Of a stretch of DNA of 12,069 nucleotides, positions 1 through 7,670 are shown one piece after another. The position numbers and the translations under genes are program-made. The stretch covers positions 1-12,069 of the forward strand of contig JAISES010000050.1 of the NCBI GenBank assembly GCA_031263965.1, given 5' to 3'. This DNA is from Prevotella sp. Lineage in GTDB: Bacteria > Bacteroidota > Bacteroidia > Bacteroidales > Dysgonomonadaceae. Numbering within the stretch: position 1 is the stretch's first letter; each line of letters opens with the position of its first letter. Under the pieces are notes generated by a model. That model saw only the letters and a list, made by a program, of their open reading frames with translations, was not told where the DNA came from and did not search any database.

Positions 1-1
1 G

Positions 2-550
2 GGTCTGGTTTATGTTCTCTCGCAGTTGTCCAGTGTAGGAAAGGTTGTAGAGCTGAAAGAGATGGAAAATATTAGTTATCAGATTGATATACTTCAACCG
101 GATGCTGTCCTTATCAATCCTATGTTGTTGGGGCATACCCGGCAGGATATAAGGCAACAGCTGAATCTGGGAAAGCAAGCAGCGATAATAGCTTTGGTTT
201 ACAATCTGATTGACGAGCAATTTTACCGTTAATACGATGCTGTTATCAGAATCAATGATTCTGAATCTAAAATAGAAAGTACGTTGCTTAATTGTTTGAA
301 CAAAGATCAGGATTTGTCGGGCGATCAGGAAGAATTGAGCGACCGTGAGAAGGAAATTCTGATCAGCGTTGTAAAAGGGATGAGTAATAAAGAGATTGCC
401 GAATATCACAATATCTCCATCCATACGGCAATAACACATCGCAGGAATATAACACGGAAACTGAAAGTTCACAGCATATCGGGCCTGACTATATACGCGA
501 TTATCAATAAATTAGTGGATATATCGGAAATCAAATACCAGGATGAATAA
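2..550 (+). pseudogene. LuxR-type (GerE) HTH regulator, 5' end outside window, interrupted by in-frame TAA
   Basis: One reading frame runs from base 2 to the TAA at 548-550, broken only by a TAA at 230-232. The part before the stop (about 76 codons) resembles the N-terminal receiver-like domain of Bacteroidales regulators of this type, with the segments DAVLINPMLLG and AIIALVYNLID. The part after it (105 codons) continues the same domain (YDAVIRINDSE) and then gives a clear LuxR-type helix-turn-helix: LSDREKEIL, then GMSNKEIAEYHNIS, then THRRNITRKL. The second part has no in-frame ATG before the DNA-binding helices, only TTG at 284, so independent translation is doubtful. A single C-to-T change (CAA to TAA) would explain the break, as would a sequencing error. 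It probably forms an operon with the hemerythrin gene 19 bases downstream, which it may regulate. The family call is firm; whether the gene is truly dead is not. Confidence 0.75.
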
Positions 551-569
551 ATCTTAACGTTTACTTACC

Positions 570-1280
570 ATGCCAAGCGTAACTATTATATATAAGAAAT
601 CGATGAAAATGTCGGATCTGATCGATGCCGACTATCGTTTACTCCTGCTTCTTAACCGGTTGAATATTTCGTTAGGTTTTGGGGAGAAAAGTGTTGATAC
701 TGTTTGTAAGGAAAGCGGATTCGATACCGATTGTTTCTTATTCCTTGCCAATTATCAGTCGAATAAATGTGTTACTAATATAGACGAGGTTTTTGCCGCA
801 CTGCCTTTGATTCCGTTTTTGCAGTACTTGCGGAGTTCGCACAGCTATTTTCTGGAGAAAAGGCTGCCCAATATCCGGCGCAAGCTGGAGATGGTTTTTG
901 CATCCTCCGAAGAGGGTCTGAGGGATATGGTGCTTAAATTCTTCGATAATTATACACGTGAAGTATCGGATCATATGAAATACGAGGATGAGGTTGTATT
1001 TCCGTATATCCATTCTCTGATGGATGCCGTAGCCGATAAAAAGTACTCGATCAATATGTTTAAAGAAAGGCATAACGATATTGAAGGTAAAATGAACGAC
1101 CTGAAGCAGATATTGCTCAAATATGTGCCGGGAACGACGGATCAGATGCTTATGGGAAATATCCTGACGGAACTGTATATGTCGGAAGAAGAGCTGGAAG
1201 CCCATACCTTTATCGAAGAAAATCTGGTGATCCCGCGTGTCAGGGAACTGGAAAAGAAAGTAAAGAAGGGTCTGAATTGA
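570..1280 (+). CDS. Hemerythrin-like di-iron protein of the YtfE/ScdA (RIC) type
   Basis: This 236-residue cytoplasmic protein has the four-helix HHE metal site of the iron-sulfur repair (RIC) family. Likely ligands are H91, H135 and E139 (HMKYE), H168 and H212 with E216 (HTFIE). Their spacing follows E. coli YtfE (H84, H129, E133, H160, H204, E208) to within a few residues. Residues 12-60 look like a ScdA_N domain, but the usual CCGG stretch is replaced by LGFGEKSV, leaving one cysteine (C46) nearby. Known relatives help restore iron-sulfur clusters after nitric oxide or peroxide damage. The gene follows the LuxR-type regulator by 19 bases, so the two are probably one stress-response unit, and it converges on uvrB. 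The ATG at 570 is chosen as the first in frame; M12 or M14 are also possible. No clear Shine-Dalgarno site is seen. The family is confident; the substrate or exact role is inferred. Confidence 0.85.
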   Translation: MPSVTIIYKKSMKMSDLIDADYRLLLLLNRLNISLGFGEKSVDTVCKESGFDTDCFLFLANYQSNKCVTNIDEVFAALPLIPFLQYLRSSHSYFLEKRLPNIRRKLEMVFASSEEGLRDMVLKFFDNYTREVSDHMKYEDEVVFPYIHSLMDAVADKKYSINMFKERHNDIEGKMNDLKQILLKYVPGTTDQMLMGNILTELYMSEEELEAHTFIEENLVIPRVRELEKKVKKGLN

Positions 1281-1325
1281 CAGATTATCCGTTAAAAAGG
1301 GACGAATCGGGGTTATCTGCTTTTT
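1281..1325 (+). terminator. Possible terminator after the hemerythrin gene
   Basis: An imperfect stem pairs bases 1281-1290 with about 1310-1319 (CAGAT...ATCTG outer pairs, one internal mismatch) and is followed by TTTTT at 1321-1325. It would end transcription from the left-hand operon. It overlaps the last codons of uvrB, which comes from the other side. The mismatch makes this a weak call. Confidence 0.35.
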
Positions 1326-3325
1326 AGCTCATCCTCTAATCGTATCATCTGGTCGCGGTATTGCGCGGCTTCCAAAAACTCAAGCTTTTTAGCGGCGGTA
1401 GCCATTTGTTTTTTAGCTTTGGCTATCGCCTTTTTCAAATCTTCTTTTTTCATATACTCTATTTTGTCTTCGGAAGCGATGGCTAAAGTTGTCTCCTGGG
1501 TATAGGTTTTCGTTTGTACAGGAGCTTCTTTACGTTGCCTGAAGACGGATGTAAGAGCTTTCTGTATTTGCTGCGGTGTTATTCCATGTTTCTCGTTATA
1601 AACCATCTGTATTTCCCTGCGGCGGTTTGTCTCATTAATAGTCTTTTCCATACTTTCGGTAATTTTATCGGCATAGAAGATTACTTTTCCATTTATATTC
1701 CGGGCTGCACGCCCTACTGTTTGTGTCAGGGAACGGTGCGACCTTAAGAATCCCTCCTTATCGGCATCAAGTATGGCAACCAACGATACTTCCGGCAAAT
1801 CTAATCCTTCACGGAGAAGGTTTACCCCGACTAATACGTCGAATTCACCGGTTCGCAGGTCTTCCATAATCCGCACACGGTCTAAAGTCTCTACGTCGGA
1901 GTGTATATAGCTGCAACTTATCCCGTTGTTTGAAAGGTAGGCTGTAAGTTCTTCCGCCATCCGTTTGGTAAGGGTGGTAACAAGGGTGCGTTCGTTTTTT
2001 TCGATGCGCATTTGTATTTCTTCCATCAAATCGTCTATCTGGTTCAGGCTCGGGCGTACATCGATAGGCGGGTCCAGCAGGCCTGTGGGACGAATTAATT
2101 GCTCTACTACAACGCCTTCCGATTTAATAAGCTCGTAATCGGCCGGAGTTGCGCTTACGTATATAGTTTGAGGAACCAGAGATTCGAATTCTTCGAACTT
2201 CAACGGGCGGTTATCCAATGCAGCCGGTAAGCGGAATCCGTACTCCACCAGATTTTCTTTGCGGGAACGGTCTCCCCCGTACATGGCGCGTATCTGTGGT
2301 ATAGTCACATGGCTTTCGTCTATTACCGACAAGAAATCATCGGGGAAAAAGTCGAGTAAACAGAATGGGCGCGTACCTGGCTTGCGATTGTCGAAATAGC
2401 GTGAGTAATTTTCTATTCCCGAACAGTAACCTATCTCGCGAATCATTTCCAAATCGTAGGTTACGCGTTCGTAGAGCCTTTTTGCCTCTAACGGTTTGCC
2501 TATCGACTGAAAAAAATCGACCTGGCGTCCCAAATCTATTTCTATTTCGGCAATGGCTCTCACCATACGTTCTTTGGTGGTAACGAATAAATTTGCGGGA
2601 TATATCCTGAAATCATCGTATTGATCGAGCTTTACACCTGATAGAGGATCAAGGCATTCGATGCTTTCTATTTCATCGCCCCAGAATACGATGCGTACAA
2701 TAGGATCTCCATATGCAAGAAATACGTCTACGGTATCGCCCTTCACCCTGAAATTTCCCGCTTTGGGTTCAACTTCGTTGCGTGAATATAAAGCGCTTAC
2801 CAAAGAACGTAGAAATACGTCGCGGACGATTTTTTGTCCTACATGGATACTGATCGTAGAACTTTCAAAATCTTCGGGATTTCCCATACCGTACAGACAG
2901 GAAACAGAGCATACGACAATAACATCGCGACGGCCCGACAAGAGGGAAGTTGTCGTTGCAAGCCGCAATTTCTCGATTTCATCGTTAATTGACAAGTCTT
3001 TCTCTATGTAGGTATTTGTGGATGGAAGATAAGCTTCCGGTTGATAATAGTCGTAATACGAAACAAAGTACTCGACTGCATTATCGGGAAAGAAGGTTTT
3101 GAACTCGTTATACAGTTGGGCCGCCAGTGTTTTGTTGTGGCTTAATACCAGAGTCGGCTTTTTTACATTCTGAATGACGTTTGCTACAGTAAATGTCTTG
3201 CCCGAACCTGTTACTCCCAATAGTGTCTGGGAAGGCACATGCTGCAATACGCCTTCGGATAAAGCCGCTATCGCAGCAGGCTGGTCTCCCGTGGGGTTAT
3301 AATTTGAAATTAATTTGAAATCCAT
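1313..3325 (-). CDS. uvrB: UvrABC excinuclease subunit B
   Basis: This 670-residue protein is a full-length UvrB. UvrB receives damaged DNA from UvrA, checks the lesion and recruits UvrC for incision in nucleotide excision repair. Visible landmarks are Walker A GVTGSGKT (37-44), the damage-probing beta-hairpin region with YYDYYQPEAYLP (about 90-101), the Walker B-like DESH (336-339), helicase motif V-VI features with QTVGRAARN (535-543), and a C-terminal UVR domain (about 630-667) that contacts UvrC. No frameshift or missing motif is seen. The ATG at 3323-3325 gives the canonical MDFKLISNYNPTGDQPAAI start, and GGAAGGA lies 8 bases before it (3334-3340), a purine-rich ribosome site that is uncommon in this phylum. 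It stands alone, converging on the hemerythrin gene. Its promoter was not identified with confidence. Confidence 0.98.
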   Translation of the reverse strand: MDFKLISNYNPTGDQPAAIAALSEGVLQHVPSQTLLGVTGSGKTFTVANVIQNVKKPTLVLSHNKTLAAQLYNEFKTFFPDNAVEYFVSYYDYYQPEAYLPSTNTYIEKDLSINDEIEKLRLATTTSLLSGRRDVIVVCSVSCLYGMGNPEDFESSTISIHVGQKIVRDVFLRSLVSALYSRNEVEPKAGNFRVKGDTVDVFLAYGDPIVRIVFWGDEIESIECLDPLSGVKLDQYDDFRIYPANLFVTTKERMVRAIAEIEIDLGRQVDFFQSIGKPLEAKRLYERVTYDLEMIREIGYCSGIENYSRYFDNRKPGTRPFCLLDFFPDDFLSVIDESHVTIPQIRAMYGGDRSRKENLVEYGFRLPAALDNRPLKFEEFESLVPQTIYVSATPADYELIKSEGVVVEQLIRPTGLLDPPIDVRPSLNQIDDLMEEIQMRIEKNERTLVTTLTKRMAEELTAYLSNNGISCSYIHSDVETLDRVRIMEDLRTGEFDVLVGVNLLREGLDLPEVSLVAILDADKEGFLRSHRSLTQTVGRAARNINGKVIFYADKITESMEKTINETNRRREIQMVYNEKHGITPQQIQKALTSVFRQRKEAPVQTKTYTQETTLAIASEDKIEYMKKEDLKKAIAKAKKQMATAAKKLEFLEAAQYRDQMIRLEDELKSR

Positions 3326-3440
3326 TGCTATCTTCCTTCCGCAAATCGGGGTACTTTTTTTAATCTTTAAAAATACAATTATATAATTATTTATTAAACA
3401 TTATATAGAATAAATGTATATAGCTGTCATTTATAGCAAA

Positions 3441-3527
3441 TTAACCACGGAGTTTCACGGAGTAGAAAAATCACGGAGCACACAGTGTAACTTCGTGAAA
3501 ATAAACGATGTGCGGCTCTGTGGTTAA
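3441..3527. repeat. Dispersed palindromic repeat (TTAACCACGGAG type) in the uvrB-plsC spacer
   Basis: The 389-base spacer between uvrB and plsC holds no gene but contains this structured element. Outer arms TTAACCACGGAG (3441-3452) and CTCTGTGGTTAA (3516-3527) pair over 12 bases with one G-T. An inner stem pairs TTTCACG (3453-3459) with CGTGAAA (3494-3500). The heptamer CACGGAG occurs three times in direct orientation (3446, 3456, 3472). Tandem units of the type ACCACRGAG/CACRGAG are a common dispersed repeat in many bacteria; this looks like one copy. It might act as a transcription barrier between the divergent genes, but that is inference. Confidence 0.6.
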
Positions 3528-3652
3528 AAACATATACTGTGAATATCTGTAAATTTAAACAGTTTATAAAATTAGCGGTGAAATGCAAAGGTAGCCCAAT
3601 TAAGCGGAGGATACAAATAGAGATAGAAACCTGTTTTTTGATCCGGTGAAGC

Positions 3653-3682
3653 TTTCCTTATTGTGGTATTTTTGTAAATTTG
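3653..3682 (+). promoter_or_regulatory. Putative Bacteroidetes-type promoter of plsC
   Basis: TAAATTTG at 3675-3682 matches the -7 consensus TAnnTTTG. A poor -33 candidate (TTTC, 3653-3656) lies at about the right distance. Transcription would begin near 3689, about 25 bases before the ATG at 3715. This supports that start over the upstream GTG. Confidence 0.5.
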
Positions 3683-3714
3683 TATTCATAAACCGGATAT
3701 CATATAGCATAGAC

Positions 3715-4446
3715 ATGAAAAAGATACTCCTTTTCCTATATCAATTATTTATATTCGCTCCTGTCTTTCTTTTAGCGACTATTATTACAGCAGTTACTGT
3801 AATGATCGGTTGCTTGACAGGTAATCGCAAATTTTGGGGATATTACCCTCCTCACTATTGGTCAAAATTGGCATGCCGGTTAGCTTTATGCCGGATAAAA
3901 GTAATACGGAAGGGCGTTCTCGATCCTGATAAATCATATGTTTTCATCCCCAATCATCAGGGAGCCTTCGATATATTTCTGATCTATGGCTATTTGAATC
4001 AGAATATAAAATGGGTGCAAAAACAGGAATTGCGTAAAATTCCTTTTGTCGGTAAAGCTTCCGAAATAGCAGGGCATGTTTTTGTCGATCAGAAAAACCT
4101 GAAATCGATGAAAGATACGATAACCAAAACCGAAGCGCAATTGGATAAAGGGTCTTCAATGGTTATATTTCCCGAAGGAGCCAGGACATATACCGGTAAA
4201 ATGGGGCGGTTTAAGAGAGGAGCCTTTGTTATAGCTAAAGAAATGAATCTGGAGATCGTTCCTCTTACCGTAAACGGGCCGTTCGACCTGATGAAAATAA
4301 ATACATACCTCATCAATCCGTGTAAGTTGGAGCTCATTGTACACGAACCGGTATCGACAGCCGGTCTGACAGAAGACAATATGCCGGAGTTTATAAACCG
4401 TTGCCGCGAGATAGTGCACTCAGGCTTATGGGAGAAGTATAAGTAG
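3715..4446 (+). CDS. 1-acyl-sn-glycerol-3-phosphate acyltransferase (PlsC family)
   Basis: This 243-residue membrane-bound enzyme would transfer an acyl chain to lysophosphatidic acid to make phosphatidic acid, the second acylation in phospholipid synthesis. An N-terminal hydrophobic segment (about 3-33) anchors it. The family motifs appear in order: NHxxxxD as NHQGAFD (80-86), KQELRKIPFVG (103-113), FPEGAR (152-157, in place of the usual FPEGTR) and VPLTVNG (182-188). H81 and D86 form the likely catalytic pair. The frame is open from a GTG at 3646, but the ATG at 3715 is preferred: it places MKKILLFLY at the N-terminus and a TAnnTTTG promoter box lies just upstream, inside the longer reading. 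It stands alone on its strand and converges on the acyltransferase/SGNH gene. Other acyl acceptors cannot be excluded, so no gene symbol is given. Confidence 0.9.
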   Translation: MKKILLFLYQLFIFAPVFLLATIITAVTVMIGCLTGNRKFWGYYPPHYWSKLACRLALCRIKVIRKGVLDPDKSYVFIPNHQGAFDIFLIYGYLNQNIKWVQKQELRKIPFVGKASEIAGHVFVDQKNLKSMKDTITKTEAQLDKGSSMVIFPEGARTYTGKMGRFKRGAFVIAKEMNLEIVPLTVNGPFDLMKINTYLINPCKLELIVHEPVSTAGLTEDNMPEFINRCREIVHSGLWEKYK

Positions 4447-4454
4447 CTAATAAT

Positions 4455-4512
4455 GTGTTTATAGAATCAATTACTCCCTCGCAATGACGCGAGTAACTGA
4501 CCCTGTAAACAC
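4455..4512. terminator. Nested stem-loop between convergent genes, possible terminator or decayed repeat
   Basis: GTGTTTA (4455-4461) pairs with TAAACAC (4506-4512) and, inside it, TTACTC (4471-4476) pairs with GAGTAA (4491-4496). The loop holds CCCTCGCAATGACGCGA (4476-4492), identical to 9435-9451 in the large repeat further right. No strong T-run follows, so it may be a repeat relic that also slows transcription between the convergent genes. Confidence 0.4.
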
Positions 4513-4541
4513 GGCATTAATTTTTATTGATTACTTATAGG

Positions 4542-4569
4542 ATTTTTCGCTAAAATTCAAACAGTTTCT
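4542..4569. repeat. Solo 28-bp end of the 9550-9747 repeat
   Basis: These 28 bases, beginning ATTTTTCGCTAAAATTC and ending CAGTTTCT, are identical to 9720-9747, the right end of the 198-bp element. No matching left end is seen nearby. The repeat reaches the first base of the stop codon of the acyltransferase/SGNH gene (4569-4571), so it may have supplied the present 3' end of that gene. Confidence 0.6.
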
Positions 4570-6422
4570 CAATCCAGTACCCCCTTTTTAGCCAGGTAAT
4601 CCACTACCTGATCGGCCCCGAATACGGTAAGATGGCTGTTGTCGTACATCCAAGGGGTATAATCTTCTATTTTCTTTATACCTTTTATATCGTAAATATC
4701 TATATAAACGCTGTCGGGAAAGCAGGATTTCAGGAAGTTGTTTTGCTTGTATACGTCTTTGTCCTCATAGTTTTTGTCCATAGATTTGTGAACCATCATT
4801 TCGCGTGCAGCAATGGTGGTATACGAAATTTGGTAGTGTGGCGTATATCCGATGATCTTCAGTTTTATATTGTATCCTTGCAGATATTTCTCCAACTCTT
4901 CCAACCTGTCGCGCGCGCCCTCATCGGTATCTTCTCTGAGCCCCCAAAAGTACAGCGAGAAGAATATTGTTTCTATCCGGCCGGCATTTTGTGGGATAAA
5001 CTCATGCAGGATATATTTTACGAATTTTGCGCTATTATGTTCTTCGTCCGGGTTGAGGACAAAGTGAGCAGCTCCGGAAGTAGCTTGCAACAGGTTTTTG
5101 TTCCGCCCGGCCAGTTCATTCTTAAGACTGGGAGATAACATGGCTGCATGGCTGTCGCCAATTAACAGGACATTATTTAGTGAATCGGAAAATCGGAGAC
5201 ATCCGGCTGCGTTGAAATTTTCGAGAATATTATCTTCTGTGTCGATAAAGCAATCTCCGGTAGACATTTGCGCTTTTATTTCATCTTTATGATTTTCCTG
5301 ATAATTAGCCAGGTCGATTATCTTTTTGTCGATAAAAAACCGGTTGAGTGGAACGAAACTCATAAATAAGGCAAAAGCGAATGTCGCAATACCACCTGCC
5401 AGAGCCCGTTTAGTTATTATTATCTTTTTGTTAGACTCTACGTATTTGTACGATAACCAGGCAAATAAAACAGTCAATGCCGATGTGCCGGCAAGGATGG
5501 ACGGCCGGCTAAGTCCCAGGTATGCCGCAAAAACAAAGAGAGGCCAGTGCCACAGATAAAGAGAGTAAGATATTTTTCCGGTCCATTGCACCACCTTATT
5601 CCCCTGAAGACTGAAGTCGCATTGGCAAACAAGGATAAGGAATGTGGCCGCTACGGGGATGGCTGTGTAAGCGCTTGGCCATGTGATACGCTCTGTAAAG
5701 AAAGTGATACAAAAAATAAGAGTGATGTAGCCCGTTATGCACAAAGTATTCCGGATACGCTCCGGTACTTTTTCCGCAAAATCTTTTTCGAAGAGGAATA
5801 CAACGCAACCCATAACCATTTCCCACGAACGGGTAGGGAATGAGAAGAATGCGAATATTTCCCCGTTATTGAAAATCATCAGCGTGGCGGCATATGTCAA
5901 TACAACCGACGAAATAATCAAAGCCTTAAAGAGTCCTTTCCGTGTGAGGTACAATCTGCGGATGCACATCAGCAGTAGGGGATAGATGAGATAGAATTGC
6001 CATTCTACCGAAAGCGACCAGGTGTGCAGCAAAATATTGTACTGGCTGGCCAGGTCGAAATATCCCGACTTGAGCCAATAATGCATGTTGGAGACAAAAG
6101 CCATACTGCTTGCGGCATATTGCGACAGCAGCTTCAATTCGCCGGGGAAAAGCAGGAAGAGGCCAACCGCTAAGACAAAAAGAATTAAGACCACTAGAGC
6201 AGGGACTATTCTCTTGACGCGCCGTATATAGAACCCTTTGAGCGAAAAACCGGAATTGTCGAATCCTTCGAGAATTATTCTCGACATGAGATATCCCGAT
6301 ATGACGAAAAATATATCTACACCCAAATATCCGCCTGTGAAGTATGGAATCCGGAAATGAAAGAGGATCACTGCCAATACTGCCATCGCGCGCAGAGCAT
6401 TAATATCTCGTCTGAATTTCAT
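4569..6422 (-). CDS. Membrane acyltransferase (family 3) fused to a C-terminal SGNH domain, OafA/YrhL-like
   Basis: This 617-residue protein has an N-terminal acyltransferase-3 domain (about 1-355, roughly ten membrane segments) and a C-terminal SGNH-hydrolase-like domain (about 410-615). The first domain shows RRDINALRAMAVLAVILFHF with the conserved H22, then GGYLGVDIFFVISGYL (30-45), SLSVEWQFYLIYPLL (136-150) and SYSLYLWHWPLFVF (285-298). The second shows IGDSH (421-425, nucleophile S424) and DNSH (594-597, D594 and H597), so both catalytic blocks look intact. Relatives use the membrane half to bring acyl groups, often acetyl, across the membrane and the SGNH half to place them on O-antigen, peptidoglycan or other glycans. 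The target here is unknown, since no glycan gene is adjacent. The ATG at 6420-6422 is chosen; the longer reading to a TTG at 6476 starts in the promoter box. Confidence 0.92.
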   Translation of the reverse strand: MKFRRDINALRAMAVLAVILFHFRIPYFTGGYLGVDIFFVISGYLMSRIILEGFDNSGFSLKGFYIRRVKRIVPALVVLILFVLAVGLFLLFPGELKLLSQYAASSMAFVSNMHYWLKSGYFDLASQYNILLHTWSLSVEWQFYLIYPLLLMCIRRLYLTRKGLFKALIISSVVLTYAATLMIFNNGEIFAFFSFPTRSWEMVMGCVVFLFEKDFAEKVPERIRNTLCITGYITLIFCITFFTERITWPSAYTAIPVAATFLILVCQCDFSLQGNKVVQWTGKISYSLYLWHWPLFVFAAYLGLSRPSILAGTSALTVLFAWLSYKYVESNKKIIITKRALAGGIATFAFALFMSFVPLNRFFIDKKIIDLANYQENHKDEIKAQMSTGDCFIDTEDNILENFNAAGCLRFSDSLNNVLLIGDSHAAMLSPSLKNELAGRNKNLLQATSGAAHFVLNPDEEHNSAKFVKYILHEFIPQNAGRIETIFFSLYFWGLREDTDEGARDRLEELEKYLQGYNIKLKIIGYTPHYQISYTTIAAREMMVHKSMDKNYEDKDVYKQNNFLKSCFPDSVYIDIYDIKGIKKIEDYTPWMYDNSHLTVFGADQVVDYLAKKGVLD

Positions 6423-6473
6423 TATATAGTTCCTTTGTTTGGGTTGGCTTGTATTCCGACCTTTTGGGTCAGG

Positions 6474-6481
6474 CAAAAGTA
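6474..6481 (-). promoter_or_regulatory. Putative -7 box of the acyltransferase/SGNH gene
   Basis: On the minus strand this reads TACTTTTG, matching TAnnTTTG. It lies about 50 bases before the chosen ATG (6422). No convincing -33 TTTG is found upstream. Confidence 0.45.
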
Positions 6482-6516
6482 CTAATGTTTTTCTTTATTT
6501 GTTTCTTTTTTAGCGG

Positions 6517-6554
6517 AAAACAGACGCACAAGCCTGATTTGACTTGCGCGTCTG
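6517..6554 (-). terminator. Rho-independent terminator of the S24 repressor gene
   Basis: Read on the minus strand, CAGACGCGCAAG (6543-6554) pairs with CTTGTGCGTCTG (6521-6532) over 12 positions with one non-Watson-Crick pair, a 10-base loop between, and TTTT directly after. It lies 87 bases past the repressor stop and before the acyltransferase promoter, so it separates the two genes. Confidence 0.75.
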
Positions 6555-6640
6555 CAATTTCCTTTAAAAAATTATCCAACTACCGACTCGCAGCATAAAT
6601 AAAGCTCTATATATTAGCAATTTAAGTCTTGGCGAAATAT

Positions 6641-7375
6641 TCAGGCCATATTCGATACCCGCTGTATGATATTGAACATCTGCCTGACATCGTTTAGCTT
6701 CAGATCAAAATCTCCATACTCCGGCGATGGGTTGAGCGAGTGGCAGGTGATTATTCCCTTTTCCAAGTCCTGATTTATAATCTGTTTGCACAGAATGGTA
6801 TTGTCCAATACGATTATCCAGTTCGGATACTCTTTGGTATGTAATTTTTCTTTCCAATATTCGTATTTTAGCTCGCGTCCCAGTATGATATCGCCGTTGG
6901 CAAGGCTTCGGCGGGTATCGTCATCCATGCTGTCGCCCTTTATTTCAAAAGCCATATATTTGCCATGGCCTATCTGGTCTACTATAAAGTTGTATTCGTC
7001 CAGCGATTCGTCCGGCTCTGCATCGCGGCATTCGTCTACGTATTTGGCATAGGCTTTTACCGGAACAAAAGGCACTTGCATCAGGAACTTTCCATTTGGC
7101 AACAGATAGTATTTTATTCCCGATTTGGTGATCAGGTAGGGATCGTCACTGCCTCCCGATTTCAACATCGTACCCTCGCCCGACAGCAACCAGCCCGAAT
7201 TTATCTGCGGCAGTCTTGATAATATTTTTTCTATTACTTCCAGTCCCACCTTGCGGCTTCCACTCATCCAGTTGCTGGTAGTGTTCGGTTTTTCTTCAAT
7301 AGCTTTGGCAAATTCAATATTTGAACCATTGAATAAATCCTCCCGAATCTTTTTTATCCTTTCGTATACCTCCAT
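6641..7375 (-). CDS. XRE/S24-type (CI/LexA-like) phage-style repressor
   Basis: This 244-residue protein has an N-terminal helix-turn-helix domain (about 1-70; segment NIEFAKAIEEKPNTTSNWMS) and a C-terminal S24 peptidase fold. The fold shows the catalytic serine motif GDSM (S149 in FEIKGDSMDDD) followed by GDIILGREL, and the likely catalytic lysine K197 (ILCKQII). Such repressors hold prophages or mobile islands silent and are inactivated by RecA-triggered self-cleavage, usually at Ala-Gly or Cys-Gly. Here the expected linker reads VPFVPVKAYAKYVDE (about 101-115): Ala110 is followed by Lys, not Gly. It may therefore be non-cleavable, or cut elsewhere. Its coding end is closed by a good terminator at 6517-6554, and it is transcribed away from the phage-like genes to the right. 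The ATG at 7373-7375 gives a normal start. Which genes it represses cannot be seen. Confidence 0.85.
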   Translation of the reverse strand: MEVYERIKKIREDLFNGSNIEFAKAIEEKPNTTSNWMSGSRKVGLEVIEKILSRLPQINSGWLLSGEGTMLKSGGSDDPYLITKSGIKYYLLPNGKFLMQVPFVPVKAYAKYVDECRDAEPDESLDEYNFIVDQIGHGKYMAFEIKGDSMDDDTRRSLANGDIILGRELKYEYWKEKLHTKEYPNWIIVLDNTILCKQIINQDLEKGIITCHSLNPSPEYGDFDLKLNDVRQMFNIIQRVSNMA

Positions 7376-7388
7376 AATGAGTTGTTTT

Positions 7389-7420
7389 GAAAAATATTTA
7401 CCGAATTTCTAAAATGTCAA
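7389..7420 (-). promoter_or_regulatory. Weak candidate promoter of the S24 repressor
   Basis: On the minus strand TATTTTTC (7389-7396) is one base from TAnnTTTG, with TTGA 20 bases upstream. The implied leader is only a few bases long. No clear operator dyad was found beside it. Confidence 0.25.
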
Positions 7421-7670
7421 TACCTGACTGTTATATCTTTTTTTCGACTTATCCACAGCGTTTTACCGGTGCATAAAAGCTATAAACGATGTAGGGTAAG
7501 CAGAAAGAATATGGCGTTATTGATGTAAAATGAGTGTGCGATCTGTCTTTTTTCATAAGAACTTTATCTAATATATAATTCAAGTTGCCGGTTATAAGCA
7601 TTTATAAATAATGCGAACCGGTAGTTGAACATAGTTTGATTTATATGTTTGTTTATCCGAAACAATTACA

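Noticed and set aside
738..1205. Minus-strand frame of 155 codons opposite the hemerythrin gene
   Set aside because: Shadow frame; the plus-strand protein has all metal ligands in place.
4632..5138. Plus-strand frame of 168 codons opposite the acyltransferase/SGNH gene
   Set aside because: Shadow of a clearly real gene on the other strand with intact catalytic motifs.
7449..7457. TTATCCACA, a perfect E. coli-type DnaA box, upstream of the repressor gene
   Set aside because: Only one was seen, with no cluster, A+T-rich unwinding block or replication gene beside it, so an origin is not supported.
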